From positions 20,166,727 to 20,230,726 of the forward strand of contig OY987245.1 of NCBI GenBank assembly GCA_963920765.1: a stretch of 64,000 nucleotides of DNA, written 5' to 3'. The position numbers and the translations under genes were made by a program. Below, piece by piece: positions 46,001 through 56,909 of this stretch. The notes beneath the pieces were generated by a model that was given only the letters and a program-made list of their open reading frames with translations, did no database searches and was not told where the DNA came from. The DNA is from Ulota crispa (lineage: Eukaryota > Streptophyta > Bryopsida > Orthotrichales > Orthotrichaceae). The first letter of the stretch is position 1. Each line of letters opens with the position of its first letter.

Positions 46001-49000
46001 GAAAGTAAAGCATCTCTAATAGAAATAACGCACCTTGTATTTATAATTTCAAGTGGCAAGGCCCTGTTTTGACAAACCTAAGCAAGTTCTTTATGAAAGC
46101 ACTTAAGCTCAACCAAGGCCAAAAAAAATGAAAAAAAGGGGTCAGTTTGTGGAGCTTACACAAGTGTCTGCAGAGTTTTGTTTTGAAAGCTGGCTGCAGA
46201 TCCCAGATTATCAGGGATTGACCCGTTGAAACCGTTACTTGCAAACATCCTGCCCACAATAACCAACATTTGCCCCAGGTTGTGAAATTAAGCTCCTTCC
46301 ACTGGAACACTCAAAAGAAGCATTTGATTTCTAGGTACGTGTCCAACCTTGATTTGTTGTCAGGATTAATGATTGAAGAGGAACAACTTCCATAAATTTA
46401 CAGAAATTAAAAACCTTTTAACGCAATGCAATTTTACAGTCACAACAAAGCACTCACAAGGCCTGGAGGTCTTGCAAATCGGCAACGGCGTCTGGGACTG
46501 GTCCACTGAAATTGTTTTCCGAGATGTCTCTGCACAAAAATACAAAAATGTTTGGATCAGCATTTCATGGTGCCATCAAAAAAGAGCTATTAATATTGCT
46601 GCTGGAAAGTTCTGAAAGGTTCTGGAACGTGACTTTTAATGTCACCCAGAATCCAATGAATCACTGATCAGATGACCTCTGTACAAACTTTGTACACTAC
46701 TTCGGGCAAGATTTGGCTGTTGGACAGCACAAGCAGACGGCACAGAGAGGCGTCTATCCGCTTTTATTTGTTAGGGCATTTTTATGATTTTTGACCTAAA
46801 AAAGGAAAAATCAAATTACTATTTTCATTTTCACTAGGAGATATTGCTTTAGGTTTACATTTTGACTTCATGTTGGCAACAATGGGTGTCACCAACATGT
46901 ACAAAGTTATTTTAATCATTTTTCATCATTTTTGAAGTCAACTATGAGTTGACTACCTTGGACGGACATGAGCTCAATAGGGCACTTTAGGCAGACGGGC
47001 ATGCAAGCGGATGGGCGGTTCAATGTGACAACCATAGTATAAAGTTTAAGTGACATGATGAACTTTACTATAAAATTAAAAGGAACAAATTTCAAAACGT
47101 GCTTGCAAAATCCTTGCTTATAGAACCCATAGCTTCGAATGGCGATTTTGTTAAATTGGCAACATTCCATCATTTTTGTGCGGTTCAAGTCGCATGGTCT
47201 AAACCCAAAGTGGCATGGTCTAAACCCAAAGTTGCATGGTCAAACCCAAAGTCTGCACAAACCCTAATTTTGTAAACTGAGATTGGAAGTTTTCTGTTAA
47301 GCTAGACTAGCCTGGGAAAAAAAAGGGGGGAAAAGGGACGAAGGATAAGGTCATTTTGACCCCCTCAAAGGTTGGGACTTACAAGGTTATAAGATCTGAT
47401 GAAAAATTGGTAGGAAATTCGCCTGTAAAATTGTTCTGGCTCAGGTCTCTGCAATAGCAAACACATTCAATTAATCTGAAATTGTCCGGAAGCTGAAAAC
47501 CTTTAACACTAAACTTCGCATATTATGAATTGCTTTAGAAGCTTGACTTTCACAATTACTTACAAGTAGTGTAGATTTGTTGCAGCGGCCAGACTGGGGA
47601 CCGTCCCTCCTAGTGAGCAGTTCCTTGCGCTCCTGCAAATTCAGAAACATATCTTTCAGAAACCCCCAACTTTGCTATAAAGGAATCACGAGCCCTATGG
47701 CTGCTGTGCACTTGAGAAGGAATACTAAGGAAAATTACATTAAAAAGTAATACTAAGCCAAAAAATCCTAAACCCACATTCCACCATTAACGGATTGAAA
47801 CAACACCGTTAGAAACAAGATAAAATCAAAAATATTAAAAAAAGAGAAATAATGTACTTACAATTTAATGAGGGTCGGTATTTGCCCCCAGGCCTCAGGA
47901 ATATTTCCTCCAATGGGGTTATTATCCACTTGGCTGCAGGCACAATCAAGCAAGCGAAGAGCTCACAACCAAAATCTCATTTGGACCACACAGAATACAA
48001 AGCAAAGCTACTTACCGTATCAACTAAAAAATAAATTAGTTATATGTAGATATAAGCAAACCAAATAGAAAAAACTAAAAGTGTGAGAACTTCACACTCT
48101 GTGTTTTACTAATTCTAGACTATACAAAGTTCAGGAATAAAAATCCATTTGCAAAACATCAAGAGATCTGTTAATGTTGTAAAAAAAATATCATGAAATC
48201 TATGTAAAATATTGGGAGGTCGTTTACTCTTTCAGGTTTACAGTCTAAGCAAAACTTTCAAAGATCTATGTTCCTCAACATTGGAAAATCTTTCCATGTT
48301 TTGCAGATAAAGTCCAAAATTGCATGAACAGTCTAGAATTAGTATTAAATTTTGTGACAACGAGATTTTGGGCAGTAAGTCTGCGAGAAGCTTACATGAT
48401 AAGGATGGTAGGTATCAACTTCAAAGACGAAGGCAATGGACCAGTCAAGTTGTTGTTGTCCACCAACCTGAAACGTCCCACCAGTTGGTGTGAAAAAATA
48501 TATTCTCCACAAGAAACTTTTCACAGCATTTTGCAAAATGGTGGTGGAAGTAAGAAAATGCTTACGCATGCAAAAGGATGGAGTCGTTGCGGCCAAGTTC
48601 TGGGGGAATAAATCCTGAGAGAGAATTGTTATTGATATGCCTGCAGTGCCACCACCCACATCTTAACTCAGTCCGTATCTTGGACAAAAAGATAGAAATA
48701 TCGATCTCATTGAACTGGCCGTATTCAGCTATTCATGCGTCAAAAGTAGTGACATAATCTTCACAAAGATCCAAATTCAGTCCAGAAACTAGGACAGGTA
48801 TAGATTTTGGGTTTCAGCCGCATGGCCTAAACCACACCAAAACAATGACATTGGCGTTCTAACATATTAAGGCGTTTAAAAGCTTTGTAGATTTCTCAAC
48901 TAAATCTATTTTCTCTTTGCCACTTACCTATTTCTCTCTTTGTTTTTATCATTAATTTCTCATAAGATTTCTCATAAGGGAGAGCCAAAGTTTGCACTTT

Positions 49001-51745
49001 TTGCAAATTGCAAGGCGCGGAAACCATTCTAGTTTCCTCAAGAGAAAACGCAATTTTAGGTGCTAAAAACCTCTGGAGAAAAACTAGTTTACTCTGAACT
49101 TCGAAACTTTCATTCTATCATTTCACTGGAATCATCTAGAAAAAAGTGCACCTAATTATTGGAAAGTGTGCTTGAAGCATGAATTCTAATCAAGCAAGTG
49201 TTAAAGAAAAGAGTCGTGGTTGTGAGGATTTGATGGCACTTACAAATGTCGGAGATGCAAGAGATTGCCGAGGCTGGGAGGGATGTTACCGGTGAGCGAG
49301 TTCTCGTCCAACTGGAGCCTATTTATGCCCAGAAGATTACCCAACTCTGAAGGAATAGGTCCTGTCAATTTGTTTCCATTCAACAGTCTGCAGCACAAAC
49401 AACCCCCCAAAAAAACAATAAATAACAAAAATTAACATCATCACTTCTGAAAGTTAACCCGATTTTGCATCTGCTGTTGGAATGATCAACAAAATTATAT
49501 TAAGCTATCTAGTAATAGACTCTAAAACAGCCTTTCTACAAAATTTCCCACGTATTCATATCAAAGAATTAATCGCCTCCGTTTGGAGGGCATGGTCAGA
49601 AAGATGCTAGTATTCAAAAAGCCAAAAATAAAACCAAATAATAACGACAAGAGCCAAACACTCTTGGAATGAAGGATTTCTAAAGCAGCTTACAAGGCAT
49701 AGAGCTGCTTCAAGTTTCCAATCTCAGGCGGGATGTGGCCTGTTAATTGATTATGCATGACATCCCTGCACTCGCAGAAAACCAGCATGAACATGTCAGA
49801 AAATGGTGACATTCTCCAGCTTAAACTTCAGACAAAATGAAACTGTCCATCTCAGTAGCAGAAAAACTGAAACTTGCGAGACAAATTGTTTTTCTAGGAA
49901 TTTGTAACTTCTTACAGAAACTTCAGATACGTAAGCTTGCCAAATTGAGGTGACAAAGTGCCTGTGAGCCCAAACCCGAGCACATGTCTGCACAATCCCC
50001 ACAACAATCACCTCCATCCTCTCAGAATTAGAAAAAATTAGCCCACAAGAGCCTCAAAACTCTTTAAGCAATATTCCTAAAAGGACTTTAGAAGCAATCA
50101 TATTGGTTCCACAATGCAGGAGCAATCATGTTACATCTTTAAGCAATATGGATTTTTTACTAAATAATTCAAAATTGGCTTACGTTGACAGTAAAAATTG
50201 TCCATAATGACTCATTTACAATCATTGAGAAACAAAGTTCACACTTATCTTAGACAAGTTTAGGAAGTTTGATAAATTTGAAGGAACTGATGCTTACGGG
50301 TCTCAATTGTCAATCTACTCAAACCAACCGGATTTTTCAATGAAGGAGAGAGTTAGTATGTGCAAGCTGTTGAAGTCATGGGTTAGAGGTTTTCCTTCTC
50401 CAAAGTTCTTGAACCGTAAAGTACAAAAGAAAGGCTGTCAAAGAAAAGATATAAAATATATCAGAAAAGTTATTTAGTTTCAGAAACGATGATGCTCAAG
50501 ACTTACATTTCCGTGACGTGTGAAACGTTTGAGACGGTGAGATTTTGAAAGCAATTGAGGCCGGTCCACAGAGGAGGTCCACAGGGGTCAGTGCCACGCC
50601 AATTGGCCAGCTTTCCTTGTTTGTCACCGAGGCTCGCTTTGATTGCAAGAAGCGCCGCCGCTGGAATCAGCAAAAATCATACCTTGGTTTACAATTTACC
50701 CGGAGCTTTTTAGAACCAAGACTCAAATCTTGGCCTTGTCAAAAAAACTTATCACTTCGTCTATGTAGCCATGTCCAGATCTTCATCCTCTATAAACTGA
50801 CAGTTCCAAACATGCAAAAAACGAAAGTAACTCCGTTGCAAACACGGAGATCTTCACAAAGTCAAGTATGTCCAATCCATATTCAAAGTTTGGTCAATTC
50901 TCCAAAGAAAAATCTGTAAAAGCTTGGCTAGATGTCGGTCCATGTTTATGGCCGGTCAAGTCAAGTGGCGGCAAGTTGTCTGCATTCAACTAAATCCTCA
51001 ACCATGGATCTGCACAAGTTTTGGTGATCCAATGGCATAGACAATCTACGTTACGAGGTTGCACGAGTTCAACGAGATGCTATGGGCAGCTGGTTAATGA
51101 GACGATGGTTGATTAAAACGCTCAAAGTGAGGGCAAGATCTACGTTATTTAACTAAATCTGGACTAATCATCCCTAACACTGAATTTTGTCTGCAAAACA
51201 TAAGGACATCTCCTAATGGTGAGCAACAAATGTCTTCCATAGAACTCTCAATGACTTGGATATGGGTTTAGATGTTTTGCATATTGCTTATCATTTCTGG
51301 ACTTTGTGTACTCCAGATCTTATTAAACATGGCATGAAGTAGTATTGTCTACCTCGTGTAAAAAGTGAAAATTCTAAACTTCGAAACATGCAAAAGGTAA
51401 GGCATGGTTCAAGCCATGGCGGCTTTCACTGAAGCAAAGGCTGCGCTACGCTGTACACAAATGAGAATTTTTTTAATGTGGCCTTTGGTTGGAGTTGGAC
51501 ATAAAACCATTCTCTCCACCGTCGTCCACATGGTTTTAAATGAGTAGACTGCCGCTCAGGTCATGCAGAGAGCAGGTTCTAAGGCAGAGAATGTAGCTAA
51601 GGTGAACATCGCCGAACTCTAAATTGCAAACAGAAGAAAAGTACTTACTTTCAGTGGGATCTGAAACTGCACTTCCAGTTGCGAAAAGCATCATCAAGCC
51701 GGTGATTACCAGTACCCACGAATCCCTTGCGCTCACCCTCTTCAT
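37034..51745 (-). CDS. LRR receptor-like Ser/Thr kinase, subfamily VIII-1 (At1g06840-like)
   Basis: Exons, 5' to 3': 51745-51649, 50660-50507, 49987-49916, 49765-49694, 49387-49244, 48640-48566, 48467-48396, 47933-47862, 47632-47564, 47448-47383, 46529-46458, 46249-46160, 45226-45146, 43299-42797, 41775-41629, 40857-40556, 40067-40016, 39643-39399, 38625-38491, 37444-37034. All are GT-AG and in phase (2,931 nt, 976 aa). Order: signal peptide, LRR cap with [13 protein letters not shown], about ten LRRs mostly on single 66-75-nt exons, a juxtamembrane ectodomain ending [11 protein letters not shown] helix (about 559-583), kinase. The kinase has [15 protein letters not shown] (Lys about 655), FHRDIKASN (about 747), DFG (about 767) and [11 protein letters not shown], so it should be an active RD kinase at the plasma membrane. 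Ligand unknown. Introns are loaded with small transposons. The start ATG opens directly into the signal peptide. Confidence 0.92.
38104..38183. repeat. 17-bp direct repeat around a GC-rich palindrome
   Basis: CGAAGGTTGATTATATA and CGAAGGTTGATCATATA bracket about 45 bp that contain CCCCCACGGGGG. It lies in the last intron of the receptor kinase. The flanking repeats could be a long target duplication or replication slippage. Confidence 0.6.
38837..38938. repeat. 22-bp tandem repeat, telomere-like words
   Basis: Three to four head-to-tail copies of AGGGCTTAAGGTGTCAGGGTTA, with degenerate ends that include TTTAGGG. It lies inside a kinase intron. Confidence 0.85.
38972..39335. mobile_element. 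Family C (hAT-like) element in a kinase intron
   Basis: Left end CATGGTTGTCACATTAGATC, right end near CAAAGTAATGTCAA. The interior has the family blocks (AAAACTTACTTTGTACATG). No clear duplication, and the right edge is approximate. Confidence 0.65.
39722..39811 (-). other. Possible 90-nt cassette exon of the receptor kinase
   Basis: A good acceptor (CATGCAG before 39811) and donors at 39722 (GTAATG) or 39713 (GTAAGG) bracket 90 or 99 nt, open in the kinase frame. Phase 1 is kept on both sides. Inclusion would insert 30 or 33 residues (starting [14 protein letters not shown]) between LRDHLI and [10 protein letters not shown]. Family members have only a few residues there, so skipping is the likelier constitutive form. 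Confidence 0.4.
40203..40535. mobile_element. AGGTTGCC-type inverted-repeat element in a kinase intron
   Basis: The left part (AGTGCATTTGCATTTAGGTTG) is mirrored by GGCAACCTAAATGTACTATT at the right. Related pieces occur at 42180-42720 and 54710-54980 (shared CAAGTGGTCAAG and ACATGCCC...CTC words). Class unknown. Confidence 0.5.
41113..41363. mobile_element. Family C (hAT-like) element in a kinase intron
   Basis: The right end CCAATGTGACAACCATG is clear. The left end is degraded, recognised by ATCGGGCAAGATTTGGTTG. The start is approximate. Confidence 0.55.
42180..42716. mobile_element. AGGTTGCC-type element containing a family A insertion
   Basis: Left part GTGCATTTAGGTTGCC, right part GACAACCTAAATGCACTA. 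A family A element (42329-42585) interrupts it. Similar to 40203-40535. Confidence 0.5.
42329..42585. mobile_element. Family A element in a kinase intron, TSD AGTT
   Basis: Ends AACACCATATTAGGTAATTT and ATTTACCTAATATGGTGTT, with the perfect duplication AGTT at 42325-42328 and 42586-42589. Confidence 0.85.
43364..44191. mobile_element. Family C (hAT-like) element, 828 bp
   Basis: Begins CATGGTTGTTACGTTGGGC and ends CCAATGAGACAATCATG. Flanks AAAAACAC and AAAAACAT agree in 7 of 8 bases. It starts 64 bp inside the intron upstream of kinase exon 14. The interior contains several degenerate copies of a CTATCCTCTACACTAAATAGA-like unit between about 43740 and 43920. Confidence 0.75.
46689..47036. 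mobile_element. Family C (hAT-like) element in a kinase intron
   Basis: The left end is degraded (CACTACTTCGGGCAAGATTTG) and the right end is CAATGTGACAACCATA. Flanks GTACAAAC and GTATAAAG agree in 6 of 8 bases. Confidence 0.6.
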
Positions 51746-51992
51746 TTTGTTCCACGCTCACAAATATCTACCCTGTCGCAGTGCCTTGGGTTCACGTCAC
51801 AGACAGACTCGATTGACGGTGTCCTTGCCGGTGCAAAACTTGAAGCTGCAGAGCCATTTTCCACGCTTTCGTGGACACTTTGCAAAGTAGAATCACAAAA
51901 GCTCCCTAAAATGCTAGATTGCCATATCCAAACCCTGCAATTGTTTTCCCCTCTTTACCATTTGACCAAACTTTCTAAGGGTATGTGCGTGT

Positions 51993-52052
51993 CACGTGAT
52001 CAGCTTCCTTCGGCGTTCCAAGGCTATCAGCTATTTCCGCCTGCTCCACGTG
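51993..52052. promoter_or_regulatory. Two G-box cores upstream of the receptor kinase
   Basis: CACGTG at 51993-51998 and 52047-52052, about 250-310 bp upstream of the ATG. G-boxes bind plant bHLH and bZIP factors. A functional role is inferred only from position. Confidence 0.4.
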
Positions 52053-52414
52053 TGCAGGTTTTTCCACCCGCTTCCGTATAAATTTACCGACAGATATTCC
52101 CTGTAGAGCCAGGACCCTAAATTCCTCACCCTATCGTTTACGTAAACATTGATAACCCTACGGTGATGCGGCGCTGCTCCTAGTGTCAACACAAGGTGTC
52201 CACTTTGCAAGCCGAAGAAAAAACGCCGCAGGCCCTATTGAACAGTGCACGCTAGACTCTCCTTTGAAGTGCGAACGCGAACGCAGCAGCTGACGTTCAC
52301 ACCTGAGTCGTGGCCATATCCTGCAGAAACAAGCCACACCGAACGTCATTTCATGTTTTCTAAGCAATTTGCGACACTACCCACATCGGCCTCTCCCTCA
52401 AACCATCAAAATCT

Positions 52415-52490
52415 GACCAAAACCAGACCAAACTCAGACCAAATCTGACCAAATCTGACCAAAACCAGATCAAAACCTGGCCAAATTTTG
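52415..52490. repeat. Degenerate tandem repeat, CTGACCAAA units
   Basis: Several irregular copies of ATCTGACCAAAACCAGACC, with spacing of about 10-20 bp. Confidence 0.75.
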
Positions 52491-53500
52491 ACCATACCCT
52501 CCACCGAGGTCCAGAGAAGGCGCCGAACTCGATGTATCCACTTCAAATTTCTCTCAACCAGGAGAGCGACCGGTTGGACCAAAAGGGAAGCAAGACCATG
52601 GAATTCCGTGACGCTATCGAGTTGTTTCTGTGATCATGCCATAGAGCACCGACATAGTTCGTACAAGTATTTTACCGATTATGATGCCAAACGGAACAGT
52701 CCTTGTAACGATTCCAGTTGGTTACCACATCTACAAACCAGACTGGCTCTTGCTACAGGAATATAACATATGACCCGTTCAAGGATCGAGAAAAGTTCGC
52801 GATTTTCGCTCTACAAGCAACTAACAACTACCATTGAAAACACGCACAAAACGCAAACACGTAAAGACTGAGAGATAAAACTAGTGCAACATTGAGTAGC
52901 GAAATCGACCTCAACAATATGTGCGGTCCGTAGTGTGCCTCTTCCAACAGTTGATGTCAGAGTACCAAACGCGAGAAGATGGTACAATTGTGCACCTCCA
53001 CGGCCGGGCTTCCAGCGTGGACGGCTCACGAACTTCGATCAACAGAAAAAATAAGATAAGCAAAACTCCATACGAGGCCTTCAGAAGAGCAGATCAAAAT
53101 TGCAGAGGAAGTTTTCTAGAAACGTTCAACGTCGGCGCCTAGCACGAGCTCGGCTTCAAGTCGCACACATATCAGCGGCAACTGAGACACGCTCCTGGCA
53201 ACTGCGAAATCCGTTACTGCAGAAACCCTTGTCGCTCAACAAAGTCCTCCTCAGAATTGCCCTTACACGGAAGTATGATTAGCTGCAGCTACCTAGAAAT
53301 CAAGTGTATGAAGGACTGACAACAACAGCTCTGAGAGAGTGCACTGAATTCACAGAATGGCACCGCAAGGTCCGTAACGAGACATGAGTGACGCAGGAGC
53401 GGCGACTGTGACGAGCACTTCGGTCAAGTATCGGCAGCGCGCTCATGGGGACGATTCACATAGCAACACCATGGCTTGATGGCCCCACTAAGCTTACTGC

Positions 53501-55791
53501 AAAGGGGAGGAAGGGTTTTCCATGGTTTCTTCTGCGAGGTCTCGAATTAGCTCAAAAGCTACAGTTTTCTATCGAATTTTCTTTCATTCTTTCCTTCCGG
53601 TAATTATTTTATTGTTTTTTGTTCTTTTTTTAAGTATTTTCCTTTTCTGGTTTTGGAAAGTACAGTGATAACAGTTATGAGTACAAAGGCTGGACAAGTG
53701 GGAGCGGTCTCCGTCATCTCGGCTCGGTTGTGTTTGTGGGGCCAGGGTGGAAATTAAAGTAAAGCTCGGGTTTTCTAGCTACCAGCACCGGAAACGGTAA
53801 AAGTTTAGATATTTACCATTGGGAGACTGAATTCGAGAAGTTTGAATTCACACGTGTACTCAAATAGTACAGTAGGCACCTTCTGCGAGGATGAAACTTC
53901 TGCAAAGAATGAGAAGTTATGGAGTGGAAATAGGAGTTGGTGGGAGCACTTCTGCATGATGAAGGTGTGACTCTTTTTTTTTGTGGGCGGTGGAGAATGG
54001 AGAATGAGTTTACTTAAATATTGATGATGTGGTAAGGAAGCAAGTTGTGTTCACACACTTAACCAAGGTTGACAACTACAAGGAGGGTGAAAGCAAGAAG
54101 ATTGAGATGGAAAACATACACACATTGGTGAAAATTTCACATTCTACATTTTCTTTGCACCCATTCTTCTTCTTTGGAGGTGAAGGGAGAAATTTCTCAA
54201 CTTTTTAAGAATAGACCCGCCAAAAATCAAGCAAAAAATGTCACGTCCTCATTCCCTAAAGATTGAGAATGGGGTGATGAAGGGGTGAGAGCACTGCCAC
54301 CGCAGATGGAAAAGGCACACTTAACATGTATCTTAGCAAGAGGACCTAGAGTTTAGGCCTTCACCACAAAGCCACTACCAATTCCAAAAAATATAGAGAG
54401 CTGGCACAAGCTTCTGTTCATGCCATTGTGGACGTCTTTCCATTCATGCTAGAGTTCACATAAGGAGTAGAAAAGCTTAAATATAATTGAAAGATGCTAG
54501 AGAGGAGAAGCAAAAAGGGTATTGGCCACAACAAGAAGCAAGAGGTTAACATGAGTGCAATGGGAGTATTTAGGAAATGGTGGAGCTGCTATTGCAAATA
54601 ACCCACTTTGTGGCTCTCCAAAACACTTGATGCATTCTCTTTCCAGTGAAAGGTGTGGAGCTGCTCTAAGTCCTGGTAGTATTCTAATATATTCTATAGT
54701 AAATATTACGTTTAGGTTGCCCCACACTACTTTATTAACATTTCACACTATACAAATATTTACTATTGCTACAATAGTGTCCATGAAAAACACTAAAACA
54801 CATCATTTTTAAAGGACTTGTCAACAACAATGAAGCTGCTAACAAACTAACTAACGGCTCCCAAGTCATAAATCATGTGAAATCTAAGTATTTAGAGAGT
54901 TACATGCCCCTCCAAGTGGTCAAGTGATGAGGTATAAGGCAACTGTCCAAGTTAAGGCAACCTATTTGTCAAGGCTACCTAAGGTAGTCTGCTCATAAAC
55001 AGTCCAGGCATTAAAACTGCCCACCTTCTCAAATTTACCCTCGATGTACAAGCTTTTTTTCATAGGTTTTCAAAATGTACAAGTAGTGTACATTTGAGGA
55101 GGTAGACGGTTTTAGAGACCTATGGCCTTTCCACTTCAAAATTTCATAACTAATTCCACAAAGCTCCAAAAAATATGAAATAAATTGGGTTAGATGTCAA
55201 TTCTTCTTGTCTTTCAAGGAAAATTCATTGAAAAATAGTTCAAGAAGTTTCACCTCCCCAAAATTCCGTTTCAGCCCTTAGATGGACGGTTTCTGAGCAC
55301 ACTACCTTAAATGTAATATTCAGTGCAGAAGTAAAAGCTGGCCAACTCCAACAACGGAAACATACTATTAGTTTTACACCAGTCTGTAGAAAGAGCTGAG
55401 ATTTTCCAGCGTGGCTCCCACAACCATGTATGTGGCAGTACACCGAGTCCGTCGTCAACGCGCACGAGGTTTGACTGAGTGACGAGGGGCCATGCGTGCG
55501 TCAGCAGGCTCCTTTGCGAGTCCGCATCGCCTTTCCTTTCGAGAGGGGGGCCGACGGGCCCTTTTTCTCCATTTGGCAAAGCCTTTTGCCGGGCGTGGCT
55601 GTGCGTGCGTTGACGGTCTGCGGGCAGGTCCTTCACTCCTTCCTCGCTCCAGAAGATTCCTTTCATTCTGGCGGGGGGCACCTTATTATTTTTTGTCCTT
55701 TTCGGCAGTTTTGCCGCCCTGTTCAATCACTAAAATGGGACAACATCTACGCTTTGGAGTATTTAGCAATTGGAAGTTGAATGCAAATCAT
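53501..55791. other. Intergenic, includes a GC-rich patch
   Basis: 53501-55300 is AT-rich with an AGGTTGCC-type fragment at about 54710-54980. About 55390-55730 is distinctly GC-rich with open frames on both strands (up to 139 codons), but no recognisable domain and no clear splice-linked partner. I cannot tell whether it is an exon, a promoter or a relic. Confidence 0.45.
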
Positions 55792-56106
55792 AGCATCTCC
55801 ACCGGTCTGGGCTCTTTCAAAAAGTTGTTCATCTGTTTTGGTCGGTCCTCAAACCTTTTGATCTCCACCCATGTTCTTTAAAAAGGTGGCCATGCACTCC
55901 AAAATGTCCCATAAATAATCAGTTGACCATTTATCAAGGAAAGTAAAGGATAATATTCATTAAACTTAAGAGCAATAATGATGGATAGTAGCTTGAAGAG
56001 CCCTTGCTACACACGATAAGATAAAGTTTCTTGAGGGGGTTTTGAGAGGGGCCTCAACACTTTTCATCCACTTTGAGCATGTTGGAGGCACCAATGGAAC
56101 TGCTCT
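55792..56106. mobile_element. Family D (Tourist-like) element, degraded
   Basis: The left end is AGCATCTCCACCGG and the right end near CAATGGAACTGCTCT. The interior matches the other family D copies (CATCCACTTTGAGCATG, CCCATAAATAATCAGTTGACC). The duplication is lost. Confidence 0.65.
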
Positions 56107-56187
56107 CATTACATAAGTTTTAGAGGCAATGTTGTGAACTGTTTCTTATGTATTTGTAAGCTAGTTCTTCTTTGTATTAATCCTTAA

Positions 56188-56905
56188 CCTCTAAACGTTG
56201 GGCTAGTCATCCTGACCAATGCTTCTACAATGGTGTGGCAAGTGCCCATCCATCATGATGTTGTTTCTAAATGTTGCAATACTCAACATGCATGCTGACC
56301 TCATGAAAATTGCAAGAAGGGCAATGGGATCTAACATTGTGTCTCTAATTCTTCTCACAAATTGGGTTATCTATAAAATATGAGTGTATTTAGTGAGGTT
56401 GATTTTTTTGTCTTCCAATATAGACCATGTGTTTATGATTGCTTCTGGAAAAAAATCAAATGAAAGACAAAAGGAAAATTCCATTCCAAAAAGTGTTTTT
56501 TGTTCTTCATCAGACGAAAAACGTTCACCTCAATGTTTATGGGTTAAATGTTGAAGCAGATGGGTTTTGTCCAATGTATGACAAAAAATAATACTTTGTA
56601 AGATGGAAAAAAATTTAAATTCATTCAATTCTTTATAGAAGTGATCATGAAAACATGATCCATTATGAAAGGCAAAAAAACAACCTCACTAAATGCACTC
56701 ATATTATTGGATAACCCAAATTATGAGAAGATTCACAAACATAGTGTTAATTCCCATGTTACCCTTTTAACAATTATCATGAAAACATTATGTACTGTTG
56801 ACTTCTACAACTTTTAAAAACAATATTATAACAAGTGGGCATTTGTCACACCACTATAGCATTACAATAGAGGCCAGCTACAATTATTGGCTTTATGTTT
56901 AAGGG
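56188..56905. mobile_element. Family B (TTAA) element with long hairpin arms
   Basis: Begins CCTCTAAACGTTGGGC and ends ATGTTTAAGGG, with TTAA at 56184-56187 and 56906-56909. The halves are broadly inverted copies of each other (CTCACTAAATGCACTCATATT against AATATGAGTGTATTTAGTGAG). Confidence 0.8.
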
Positions 56906-56909
56906 TTAA

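Larger units (their letters stand above)
51746..53500. other. Upstream region of the receptor kinase
   Basis: Less AT-rich than its surroundings. Probably holds the promoter and 5' UTR of the minus-strand kinase. No TATA box on the right strand could be fixed with confidence. Short open frames here show no domain or codon bias, so no gene is called. Confidence 0.4.

Noticed and set aside
52158-53282. Several 60-92-codon open frames upstream of the kinase
   Set aside because: No consistent strand, codon bias, splice partners or domains.
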